Below are positions 1 through 6,164 of a stretch of DNA of 13,251 bases, piece after piece. The position numbers and the translations under genes are program-made. Origin of the DNA: Burkholderiales bacterium (GTDB taxonomy: Bacteria > Pseudomonadota > Gammaproteobacteria > Burkholderiales > SG8-41). The stretch spans positions 1 to 13,251 of the forward strand of contig JAIESJ010000100.1 in NCBI GenBank assembly GCA_019746155.1, given 5' to 3'. Within the stretch, counting starts at the first letter, position 1, and every line of letters starts with the position of its first letter. Under the pieces are notes generated by a model. That model searched no databases. It saw only the letters and a program-made list of their open reading frames with translations, and was not told the DNA's origin.

Positions 1-204
1 CGCGACAGGTTGCTGTTGGCCGGAGCGCAGCAAGTCTGCAGCGTCGTTTTCGCCGAGAAAGAAACCGGACATCCCAAGCCAGTCGCCGCCGATTTCGTCG
101 GCGTGAAACTTCCCGACCGTTATGTATTCGGGTTTGGCATGGACGTGAAGGGCGCCTGGCGCAATCTTCCGGCGATTTATGCGCTCAAGGACGGTGAAGA
201 GTGA
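1..204 (+). CDS. hpt: Hypoxanthine(-guanine) phosphoribosyltransferase, C-terminal fragment
   Basis: The reading frame is open from base 1 and ends at the TGA at 202-204, so only the last 67 codons are present and the start lies outside the window. The tail VFGFGMDVKGAWRNLPAIYA matches the C-terminal end of type I phosphoribosyltransferases of the HPRT family (typical form: VFGYGMD-x-x-G-x-x-RNLPxIY). These cytoplasmic enzymes salvage hypoxanthine or guanine with PRPP to give IMP or GMP. The catalytic PRPP loop lies upstream and cannot be inspected, so substrate preference is not decidable here. The next gene is a nucleoside phosphorylase that would release hypoxanthine, which fits a shared salvage role. 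The last codons (GEE-stop) lie inside a tandem GTGAAGR heptamer repeat that continues into the spacer. Confidence 0.85.
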   Translation, partial: RDRLLLAGAQQVCSVVFAEKETGHPKPVAADFVGVKLPDRYVFGFGMDVKGAWRNLPAIYALKDGEE

Positions 205-215
205 AGGGTGAAGGG
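194..215 (+). repeat. Tandem GTGAAGR heptamer repeat across the hpt stop codon
   Basis: Three consecutive heptamers, GTGAAGA (194-200), GTGAAGG (201-207) and GTGAAGG (208-214), plus one further G. The hpt stop codon TGA (202-204) is part of the second copy. Bases 201-215 are the reverse complement of 320-334 apart from one position that would be a G-U pair in RNA, so the two ends of the spacer could form a 15-bp stem around a 104-nt loop. Confidence 0.75.
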
Positions 216-228
216 CGCGCAGCCTTGA

Positions 229-248
229 TTTGCATCACTGATTGCAAA
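229..248. repeat. Short inverted repeat TTTGCA-N8-TGCAAA
   Basis: A perfect 6-bp inverted repeat (229-234 and 243-248) separated by 8 bases lies in the hpt to phosphorylase spacer. It could be a small hairpin or an operator-like dyad. No U-tract follows directly, so it is not a standard terminator. Repeats of this size also occur by chance, and the role is unknown. Confidence 0.3.
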
Positions 249-319
249 ACGCGGTTCCTGTTTTTGGCAGTGTAAGCACAATGCGATTTATCAGTCCGTC
301 GTTCGGTCTTTCCCCTCCC

Positions 320-344
320 CCCTTTACCCTTCACGCATTCACGC
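320..344 (+). repeat. Complementary heptamer-like repeat arm next to the phosphorylase start
   Basis: Bases 320-334 are complementary to 201-215 (14 Watson-Crick pairs and one G-U). The unit TTCACGC follows at 330-336 and again at 338-344, ending one base before the ATG at 346. These are the reverse-strand relatives of the GTGAAGG units near the hpt stop. The repeat occupies the position where a Shine-Dalgarno sequence would be expected, and none is visible. The remainder of the 205-345 spacer shows no convincing promoter. Confidence 0.65.
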
Positions 345-345
345 G

Positions 346-1092
346 ATGTTGGCAATTATCGGCGGCAGCGGCCTGACGCAACTCACTAACCTGGAAGTCA
401 CGCACCGGCAGGTGGTGCGCACGCCTTATGGAGAGCCGTCGGGCGCGCTCACATTCGGGAAAATCCAGGGCCACGAGGTGATTTTTCTGGCGCGCCACGG
501 CTACGGACACACGATCCCGCCGCATGAGGTCAACTATCGTGCCAACATCTGGGCGCTGCATTCGCAGCAGGTCAAGGAGGTGGTGTCGGTGGCCTCGGTC
601 GGCGGCATCCGCGCTGATCTCGCTCCCGGGGCGCTGGTCGTTCCCGATCAGATCATCGATTACACCTATGACCGGAAATGCACTTTTTTCGGTGCCGCCG
701 AACGCGGTGTGACCCACATCGATTTCACTCATCCCTATTGTGAAACGTTGCGCCAGCGCCTGTTCCGGGCGGCGGCGCTTGCCGGCGAAACGATGGTGGC
801 GGGTGGAACCTATGCTGCGACGCAGGGGCCGCGACTGGAGACCGCGGCCGAGATCAATCGCCTGGAACGCGACGGCGCCGACATGGTCGGCATGACCGGC
901 ATGCCCGAGGCCGCGCTCGCGCGCGAGATGGGGCTATGCTATGCGGCAATTGCCGTAGTCGTCAACTACGCCGCCGGACGCGGCAGCAGCGCCCAGGGCA
1001 TCAGGCTCGAAGACATCGGCGACGTGTCGCAGAAAGCGATGACGCGCGTGCGCGGCATTCTTGAAAAATTGGTAACACTCGATGGCGATTAG
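346..1092 (+). CDS. S-methyl-5'-thioinosine phosphorylase (MTAP/PNP family)
   Basis: A 248-residue, full-length member of the trimeric purine nucleoside phosphorylase / MTA phosphorylase family. Visible motifs are the phosphate-binding GGSG at 6-9, RHG at 50-52 followed by HTIPPHEVNYRAN, and the GGTYAATQGPRLETAAEI and MVGMTGMPEA segments. In MTA phosphorylases the purine-binding loop carries two aspartates (DYD) that favour 6-aminopurines. Here it reads NYAAG, with N207 and A209, as expected for enzymes using 6-oxopurines. I therefore prefer methylthioinosine (or another 6-oxopurine nucleoside) over methylthioadenosine as substrate. The products would be a 1-phosphate ribose sugar and hypoxanthine, the latter usable by the upstream hpt product. 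The ATG at 346 gives the family's usual N-terminus (AIIGGSGL), though no Shine-Dalgarno is seen. The 3' end overlaps the deformylase gene by 11 bp. Specificity is inferred from one loop only. Confidence 0.82.
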   Translation: MLAIIGGSGLTQLTNLEVTHRQVVRTPYGEPSGALTFGKIQGHEVIFLARHGYGHTIPPHEVNYRANIWALHSQQVKEVVSVASVGGIRADLAPGALVVPDQIIDYTYDRKCTFFGAAERGVTHIDFTHPYCETLRQRLFRAAALAGETMVAGGTYAATQGPRLETAAEINRLERDGADMVGMTGMPEAALAREMGLCYAAIAVVVNYAAGRGSSAQGIRLEDIGDVSQKAMTRVRGILEKLVTLDGD

Positions 1093-1615
1093 ACCCGTGC
1101 TCAGGATGGGCGATCCGCGCCTGCTGGAACCGTCCAAGCCGGTGGAAAAATTCGACACCCCCGAGCTGCATGCGTTGCTCGCGGACATGCAGGACACGAT
1201 GCGCTCGCTCGATGGCGCGGGGCTCGCCGCGCCGCAGATCGGCGTCGGCCTGCAGGTCGTGATCTTCGGCATCGATCACAATCCGCGCTATCCCGACGCT
1301 GAAACCGTGCCGCAAACGGTACTGATCAACCCCACACTGGCCGCGATCGACGAGGAGCTGGAAGAGGGCTGGGAAGGCTGTCTTTCCGTTCCGGGCATGC
1401 GCGGGCTGGTGCCGCGCTACAAGAATCTGCGTTATCGCGGCTTTGATCAGTACGGTAAAGCCATCGACCGCACCGTGAGCGGGTTCCACGCCCGGGTGGT
1501 GCAGCACGAATGCGATCACCTGGCGGGTATCCTGTACCCGATGCGCATTCGTGACCTGCGCAACTTCGGCTTCACCAGGGAGTTGTTTCCTGACGATGAC
1601 ATTGCCGACGATTGA
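1082..1615 (+). CDS. def: Peptide deformylase
   Basis: A 177-residue metallohydrolase that removes the formyl group from the N-terminal methionine of nascent proteins at the ribosome. All three family motifs are intact: GAGLAAPQ at 45-52, EGCLS at 98-102 (metal ligand C100), and QHECDH at 141-146 (metal ligands H142 and H146, catalytic E143). Length is normal for the family. Motif 1 has the AAPQIG form rather than the E. coli AATQ form. The ATG at 1082 lies inside the end of the phosphorylase gene in another frame (11-bp overlap), which suggests translational coupling. The usual partner fmt is not adjacent, so this may be a second deformylase of the genome, which the window cannot prove. The gene converges on glnD. 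Confidence 0.93.
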   Translation: MAIRPVLRMGDPRLLEPSKPVEKFDTPELHALLADMQDTMRSLDGAGLAAPQIGVGLQVVIFGIDHNPRYPDAETVPQTVLINPTLAAIDEELEEGWEGCLSVPGMRGLVPRYKNLRYRGFDQYGKAIDRTVSGFHARVVQHECDHLAGILYPMRIRDLRNFGFTRELFPDDDIADD

Positions 1616-1636
1616 GCGGGCTGTTTTTGCGAAAAT

Positions 1637-1668
1637 TAAATAACTTATTGATTTAAATAAATTATTTA
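1637..1668. terminator. AT-only hairpin between convergent def and glnD (possible bidirectional terminator)
   Basis: The 55-bp gap between the two stop codons is strikingly AT-rich for this window. It holds an inverted repeat: arm TAAATAA (1637-1643) with TTATTTA (1662-1668), a one-base mismatch, then TTATT (1645-1649) with AATAA (1656-1660) and a 6-base loop. Position between convergent genes and symmetry suit a two-way transcription end. The stem has no GC pairs and would be weak, so the call is tentative. Confidence 0.4.
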
Positions 1669-1670
1669 GA

Positions 1671-4265
1671 TCAAGTTCGCAGCTGCTCGAGCAGATCGCT
1701 CTCCAGTCTGACCACTTTTTTAGGGTCCCTCAGGGCCGCGCCCGTGATCAGGAATACGTCCTCGGCGCGCGATCCCAAGGTGTTGATCTTGGCCGTATGC
1801 AGGTCGATGTCGTAGGCAGTGAGCACGCGCGCCACGCGCGACAGCAGCCCGGGCCGGTCGCCGGCGATGATGGACAGCACCTGGTAGGTTCCCTTCTCGT
1901 CCGGCTGGATGTAAACCTCGGGCGTGATCGGAAAGTGACGCAGTTGCCGGTTAAGACGCGGCTTGGTCAGCGGTGGCAGCGGTGTCTTGTGCAGCAGGCG
2001 TTCGCCCAGCTCGTATTCGATGTAGCTGATGAGATCGCGATATTGCGGCCGCTTGTTGTCGGGGTCGTGTACCTGGAAACTGTCGAGCGCGTAGCCGTGA
2101 CGCGTGGTGTAGATTTTTGCCTCGTAAATATCGTAACTGATGCCCTCGAAAAAGCTGCAGATGCGCGCGAACAGTTCCTTCTGGTCGGGAACATAAACCA
2201 TCACCTGTAATCCCTCTCCGACCGGTGACAACCGGGCTTTGACCACCGGAGCCCTGGTACTGACGCGGTAATACAGAAGGCGCGTATGCCAGGCGATTTC
2301 CTGCGGTTCGTGACGCAGGAAGTACGAGGTATCGAGCTGGGCCCAGAATTTTTCGTGGGCCTGCTCCGGCAGCGCATAGAGACGCAACCTGGCCAGCGCC
2401 TCTTCCTGGCGCGCCTGCAGACTGCTGTCGAGACTGACTTTATGGCCGGCGAGCCGTTGGCGCGCGGCATGGAACAGGTCTTCGAGCAGCTTGGCTTTCC
2501 AGGCGTTCCACACCTTGGGGCTGGTGCCGCGGATATCGGCCACCGTCAGCAGATACAAGGCGACCAGGCGACGTTCCTCCTTAATCCTGTCGGCAAACGC
2601 GCGGATGACGTCCGGATCCGTCAGATCCTGTTTTTGCGCGGTGGCTGACATTACCAGGTGATGCTCGACCAGCCACGCCACCAGTTCGCCGTCCTCGCGC
2701 GAAAGACCGTGGACCTTGCAGAAGCGCAGGGCGTCGACCTTGCCGAGTACGGAATGATCGCCGCCGCGGCCTTTGGCGATATCGTGAAACAATCCGGCAA
2801 GGTAGAGCACTTCAGGGCGCTCGAAATCGCTCATCAGACGGCTGCAGAGCGGGAATTCGTGCGCCAGTTCGGGCACCGCGAAACGGCGCAGATTGCGCAC
2901 CACCTTGAGAATATGCTCGTCGACGGTGTAGACGTGATACAGGTCGTGCTGCATCTGGCCGACGATGCGGCCGAAAGCGGGCAGGTAGGCGCCCAGAATG
3001 CCGTACTGGTTCATGCGTCGCAGTTCGCGCACCAGACGCGAGGGCGTGCGCAGCAGCTGCATGAACAGCGCGCGGTTGGCGGGAGTGCGGCGGAACGCGG
3101 GATTGATGCGCCGTCTGGCGCGCCACAGGGCACGCAGCGTCGCCGCGGTCATGCCTTTCAGCTCATGATGTTGCTGCAGCAGCAGGAAGCTTTCGAGGAT
3201 CGCGGTCGGTTCGCGTTCGAACAGATGTTCGTCGCGCGCCTCGAGCAGTTCGCCGCGCGAGCCGAACCGGGAATTGATGGCGTGGTATTCCCGGTTGTGC
3301 TTCGGCAGGATGCGCGCGCTCAGGTTCTGCAGCAGAATGGTGTTGAGCTGCGATACCGCCTTGGCGCTGCGATAGTAGCGCTGCATCAATTGCTCGCTGG
3401 CGCGGCGGTGGGGCCGGTCGCTCAGCTTGAACTGCCTGGCCAGCGCCGACTGATGGTCGAACAGCAGGCGGTCCTCGCGCCGCCCCGCCAGATAGTGCAG
3501 ACGGATGCGCAGCGTCTGCATAAACAGCTCGTGGCGCTGGATGCTGTGCATTTCCTCCGGCGTGAGCAGACCGCGGCGTGCCAGCTCGCGCCAGCTTTTG
3601 CCGATGCCGGCGGCACGGGCAATCCAGAGGATGGTCTGCAGGTCGCGCAGGCCGCCGGCGCTTTCCTTGACGTTGGGTTCCAGGTTGGTTTCCTGAAAGC
3701 GCGCATGGCGTTGCTGCTGCTCGAGCCGCTTTGCCTGCAGGAAGGCAGCCGGGTCGAGCACATCACGCATGCGTTTCGTGAAGCGGTTGAACAGATCACG
3801 GTCGCCGGCAAGCAGTCTTGCCTCGAGCAGATTGGTTTGCACCGTGACGTCCTGCTCCGCGAGTTCGGCGCATTCCTCGATGGTGCGCACGCTATGGCCG
3901 ACGTCGAGACCAATGTCCCACAGCACGCCGACCAGTGCCTCGAGCTTGTGCTGCAACTGGGAGTCGGCGGCGGCCGGAAGCAGGAGCAGCAGGTCTATGT
4001 CGGAATAGGGGAAAAGCAGCCCGCGGCCATAACCGCCTACCGCCAGCAGCGCGGTTTGGGAGGGCATGGCATGCGTTTTCCATACCTGTTTCAGCTGACG
4101 GTCGATCAGCGCAGACTGGCGACGCAGCAATTCCCCGGCGGAGGCCCTAGCGAGGAACGCCTGCCGGAGCCCGTCGCGCCCGGCGGCCAGCGTGCTTTTC
4201 CAGTTCCCGATCTGCGACCGGGGCGTGATGGCGACCACGGCGTTGTTGGCGTTCAATCCCGGCAT
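1671..4265 (-). CDS. glnD: Bifunctional PII uridylyltransferase / uridylyl-removing enzyme
   Basis: The cytoplasmic nitrogen sensor that uridylylates PII proteins when glutamine is low and removes UMP when it is high. From the ATG at 4265 the product has 864 residues, near the E. coli length of 890. Domains in order: a nucleotidyltransferase with GGYGRG (77-82) and the metal-binding SDID pair (D89, D91); a helical linker; an HD phosphohydrolase domain with LFHDIAKGRGGDHS (H494, D495), the uridylyl-removing site; and two C-terminal ACT domains (about 685-760 and 790-864) for glutamine sensing. The frame stays open to a possible start at 4361, but that would overlap map by about 90 bp and adds an Arg-rich stretch unlike the family. 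The 4265 ATG lies 5 bp after the map stop, so coupling to map is likely. No strong Shine-Dalgarno is visible. Confidence 0.95.
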   Translation of the reverse strand: MPGLNANNAVVAITPRSQIGNWKSTLAAGRDGLRQAFLARASAGELLRRQSALIDRQLKQVWKTHAMPSQTALLAVGGYGRGLLFPYSDIDLLLLLPAAADSQLQHKLEALVGVLWDIGLDVGHSVRTIEECAELAEQDVTVQTNLLEARLLAGDRDLFNRFTKRMRDVLDPAAFLQAKRLEQQQRHARFQETNLEPNVKESAGGLRDLQTILWIARAAGIGKSWRELARRGLLTPEEMHSIQRHELFMQTLRIRLHYLAGRREDRLLFDHQSALARQFKLSDRPHRRASEQLMQRYYRSAKAVSQLNTILLQNLSARILPKHNREYHAINSRFGSRGELLEARDEHLFEREPTAILESFLLLQQHHELKGMTAATLRALWRARRRINPAFRRTPANRALFMQLLRTPSRLVRELRRMNQYGILGAYLPAFGRIVGQMQHDLYHVYTVDEHILKVVRNLRRFAVPELAHEFPLCSRLMSDFERPEVLYLAGLFHDIAKGRGGDHSVLGKVDALRFCKVHGLSREDGELVAWLVEHHLVMSATAQKQDLTDPDVIRAFADRIKEERRLVALYLLTVADIRGTSPKVWNAWKAKLLEDLFHAARQRLAGHKVSLDSSLQARQEEALARLRLYALPEQAHEKFWAQLDTSYFLRHEPQEIAWHTRLLYYRVSTRAPVVKARLSPVGEGLQVMVYVPDQKELFARICSFFEGISYDIYEAKIYTTRHGYALDSFQVHDPDNKRPQYRDLISYIEYELGERLLHKTPLPPLTKPRLNRQLRHFPITPEVYIQPDEKGTYQVLSIIAGDRPGLLSRVARVLTAYDIDLHTAKINTLGSRAEDVFLITGAALRDPKKVVRLESDLLEQLRT

Positions 4266-4270
4266 CGGAT

Positions 4271-5071
4271 TCAGGCGTCCAGTCCGGGTTTCGGCGGGGC
4301 GCCGGCGGATACGGTCAGCACTTCGTAACCCGTTTCGGTGACGAGCACAGTGTGCTCCCATTGCGCCGACAGGCTGTGATCCTTGGTGACGATGGTCCAG
4401 CCGTCCGCGAGCTGCCGGATATCGGCCTTGCCGGCGTTGATCATGGGCTCGACGGTAAAGGTCATGCCCGGCTCCAGTTTGAGGCCGGTGCCCGGCTTGC
4501 CGTAATGCAGCACCTGCGGTTCTTCATGAAATTTTCTGCCGATGCCGTGACCGCAGAATTCGCGCACCACGCTGAAACCATGTCTTTCGGCGCAGCTCTG
4601 GATGGCATGGCCGATGTCGCCGAGATGTGCGCCGGGTCTCACGGCGGAGATGCCGCGCCACATGCATTCATAGGTGATATCGCACAGCCGCCTGGCCTGG
4701 ATCGACGGCTGGCCGACATAGAACATGCGGCTGGTATCGCCGTGGAAGCCGTCTTTGATCACGGTGATATCGATATTGATGATGTCGCCCGACTTGAGCT
4801 TCTTGTCTCCCGGCACGCCGTGGCAGACCACATGGTTGACCGAAGTGCAGATCGATTTCGGGTAGGGCTGGTACCCTGGTGGCGCGTAATTGAGCGGCGC
4901 CGGGATCGTGTGCTGGGTGCCTGTCATGTAATCGTGGCACAGGCGGTCGAGTTCGCCCGTGGTGATGCCGGGTTTGACGTGATCGGCGATAAAGTCGAGC
5001 ACCTCGGCGGCGAGACGCCCGGCAATGCGCATTTTTTCTATTTCTGTGGGGGACTTGATGGTGACGGCCAT
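4271..5071 (-). CDS. map: Methionine aminopeptidase, type I
   Basis: Removes the initiator methionine from nascent proteins after deformylation. The 266-residue product from the ATG at 5071 aligns end to end with E. coli Map (264 residues), including the start (MAVTIKSPTEIEKMRIAGRLAAEVL). The five metal ligands are all present: D101 (in NIDITV), D112 (in GDTS), H175 (in GHGIG), E208 (in TVEPM) and E239 (in QWEHTV); the conserved catalytic-site histidine is H84 in VVCHG. A longer form from a TTG at 5113 is possible but adds residues the family lacks. The gene is divergent from rpsB, the usual proteobacterial arrangement, and is followed 5 bp later by glnD, so the two probably share a transcript. 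Confidence 0.96.
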   Translation of the reverse strand: MAVTIKSPTEIEKMRIAGRLAAEVLDFIADHVKPGITTGELDRLCHDYMTGTQHTIPAPLNYAPPGYQPYPKSICTSVNHVVCHGVPGDKKLKSGDIINIDITVIKDGFHGDTSRMFYVGQPSIQARRLCDITYECMWRGISAVRPGAHLGDIGHAIQSCAERHGFSVVREFCGHGIGRKFHEEPQVLHYGKPGTGLKLEPGMTFTVEPMINAGKADIRQLADGWTIVTKDHSLSAQWEHTVLVTETGYEVLTVSAGAPPKPGLDA

Positions 5072-5138
5072 GTCGTGGTTTGGTTTAGCCTTGTCCCTAA
5101 AAACGGGCGCCAAGTGCTTGGTTTTTCGGCAAACCGCG

Positions 5139-5144
5139 ATTGTA
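5139..5144 (-). promoter_or_regulatory. Possible -10 element for map-glnD
   Basis: On the minus strand bases 5144 to 5139 read TACAAT, five of six matches to the sigma70 -10 consensus, about 70 bp before the map ATG. I find no good -35 hexamer at the proper distance, so this is only a weak candidate in a region where a map-glnD promoter must lie. Confidence 0.25.
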
Positions 5145-5204
5145 GTCTAGAACCACTGCTCCTTGCACCCTGCGCCGGAGCCGCCACCAGATTGAAGGCA
5201 GAGC

Positions 5205-5234
5205 TTGGGAAAATAGGTTTTAGTGTGTTAAAAT
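5205..5234 (+). promoter_or_regulatory. Sigma70-type promoter for the rpsB cluster
   Basis: TTGGGA (5205-5210, four of six matches to the -35 consensus), an 18-bp spacer, then TAAAAT (5229-5234, five of six). A TG at 5226-5227 provides an extended -10 (TGTTAAAAT). Transcription would begin near 5241 and give a leader of about 118 nt before rpsB. The AT-rich stretch in a GC-rich window and its place upstream of a ribosomal protein operon support the call. Confidence 0.65.
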
Positions 5235-5281
5235 AAAAAGTTAGCTATTCCGGCATGGCTTGCGGAAAGCTAAAATTCGCA

Positions 5282-5332
5282 CATCTGCACCAGTTAGGGT
5301 GCCCGGCGCTGTCGGGTGTAGGCATGCAGATG
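5282..5332 (+). promoter_or_regulatory. Structured rpsB leader, candidate S2 autoregulatory element
   Basis: Between the predicted transcription start and the rpsB ribosome-binding site, bases 5282-5289 (CATCTGCA) are perfectly complementary to 5325-5332 (TGCAGATG). Inside lie GCACC (5287-5291) with GGTGC (5298-5302), and CCCG (5302-5305) with CGGG (5313-5316). The outer stem and first inner stem share bases 5287-5289, and the two inner stems share 5302, so the RNA may form either a shortened three-way junction or alternative folds. In E. coli the rpsB leader mediates repression of rpsB-tsf by S2 protein, and a similar role here is inferred by position and structure. The rest of 5072-5358 shows only the promoters listed. 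Confidence 0.5.
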
Positions 5333-5348
5333 GAGGCTTAACCCTTAC

Positions 5349-5353
5349 AGGAG
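5349..5353 (+). promoter_or_regulatory. Shine-Dalgarno of rpsB
   Basis: AGGAG, five bases before the ATG at 5359. It is the clearest ribosome-binding site in the window and fixes the start of rpsB at 5359 rather than at in-frame codons further upstream. Confidence 0.85.
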
Positions 5354-5358
5354 AATAC

Positions 5359-6108
5359 ATGTCAGTCACCATGCGTGAAATGCTGGAAGCGGGGGTCCAT
5401 TTCGGACATCAGACCCGTTACTGGAACCCCAAGATGGCGCCGTTCATCTTCGGGCACCGCAACAAGATCCATATCATCAATCTCGAAAAAACCCTGGCCA
5501 TGTACCAGGACGCGCTCAAGTTCGTGCGGCAGCTGTGCGCCAACAAGGGCACGGTGCTGTTCGTCGGTACCAAACGCCAGGCGCGCGAGATCGTCAGGGA
5601 AGAGGCGCAGCGCTGCGGTGCGCCGTATGTCGATCATCGCTGGCTGGGCGGCATGCTCACCAACTACAAGACGGTCAAGCAGTCAATCAAGCGGCTAAAA
5701 GACATGGAGGCGATGGTTCAGGACGGCTCGATGGACAAGCTGCCCAAGAAAGAAGCGCTGCAGTACCAGCGCGAGATCGCCAAACTCGACCGCAGTCTCG
5801 GCGGCATCAAGGAAATGAGCGGCTTGCCGGACGCGATGTTCGTGATCGACGTCGGTTACCAGAAGGGCGCGGTGGCGGAGGCCAACAAGCTTGGCATCCC
5901 CGTGATAGCCGTGGTTGACACCAATCATTCGCCGGAAGGCATCGATTACGTGATTCCCGGCAACGACGATTCGAGCCGTGCAATCCGGCTCTACGCGCGC
6001 GGCGTGGCCGATGCGGTTCTCGAGGGCCGCAGCGACAGCCTCAAGGAAATCGTCAAGGGCGGCGATGAGTTCGTCGAAGTCGAAGAAGCTGAAGAGCCGG
6101 GTGCGTAA
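5359..6108 (+). CDS. rpsB: 30S ribosomal protein S2
   Basis: A 249-residue S2 protein of the small ribosomal subunit (E. coli 241). The N-terminus MSVTMREMLEAGVHFGHQ and the segments RNKIHIINLEKT, FVGTKRQA, HRWLGGMLTNYKT and DTNHSPEGIDYVIPGNDD are hallmark S2 sequence. The start is fixed by the strong AGGAG before the ATG; the frame is open further upstream, but that part is the untranslated leader. The acidic C-terminal tail (EFVEVEEAEEPGA) is variable among S2 proteins. It is the first gene of a nine-gene same-strand run and precedes tsf by 56 bp with a terminator-like hairpin between. Expression is probably driven by the promoter at 5205-5234 and tuned by the leader. Confidence 0.98.
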   Translation: MSVTMREMLEAGVHFGHQTRYWNPKMAPFIFGHRNKIHIINLEKTLAMYQDALKFVRQLCANKGTVLFVGTKRQAREIVREEAQRCGAPYVDHRWLGGMLTNYKTVKQSIKRLKDMEAMVQDGSMDKLPKKEALQYQREIAKLDRSLGGIKEMSGLPDAMFVIDVGYQKGAVAEANKLGIPVIAVVDTNHSPEGIDYVIPGNDDSSRAIRLYARGVADAVLEGRSDSLKEIVKGGDEFVEVEEAEEPGA

Positions 6109-6124
6109 TACCGAATTTCCTAGC

Positions 6125-6147
6125 AAGGGGCGCCAGCCCCTTTTTTT
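6125..6147 (+). terminator. Intrinsic terminator / attenuator between rpsB and tsf
   Basis: A 7-bp stem, AAGGGGC (6125-6131) with GCCCCTT (6136-6142), closed by the tetraloop GCCA, runs straight into a tract of seven T (6141-6147). This is a textbook Rho-independent terminator shape. It lies 16 bp after the rpsB stop and 18 bp before the tsf start, so it probably stops part of the transcripts and lowers tsf relative to rpsB; an rpsB-tsf intercistronic terminator is also known in E. coli. Confidence 0.8.
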
Positions 6148-6164
6148 AACCAGTGGAGTACGTA

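Noticed and set aside
2658..4328. A 556-codon open frame on the plus strand opposite glnD
   Set aside because: It lies fully antisense to a clearly recognised glnD in a GC-rich region; its translation is low-complexity in A, Q, V and G with no recognisable domain, as expected for a shadow frame.
4266..4361. Extension of glnD to an upstream start at 4361 inside map
   Set aside because: The added residues are antisense-like and Arg-rich, would overlap map by about 90 bp, and are not part of the GlnD family.
4352..5236. A 294-codon open frame on the plus strand opposite map, reaching the rpsB promoter
   Set aside because: It is antisense to map with all its metal ligands intact, and its end would occupy the rpsB promoter; no protein family is recognisable.
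5260..5358. Extension of rpsB to an upstream in-frame start at 5260
   Set aside because: The added segment is the structured leader, S2 proteins begin at MSVTMREML, and the AGGAG site sits before 5359.
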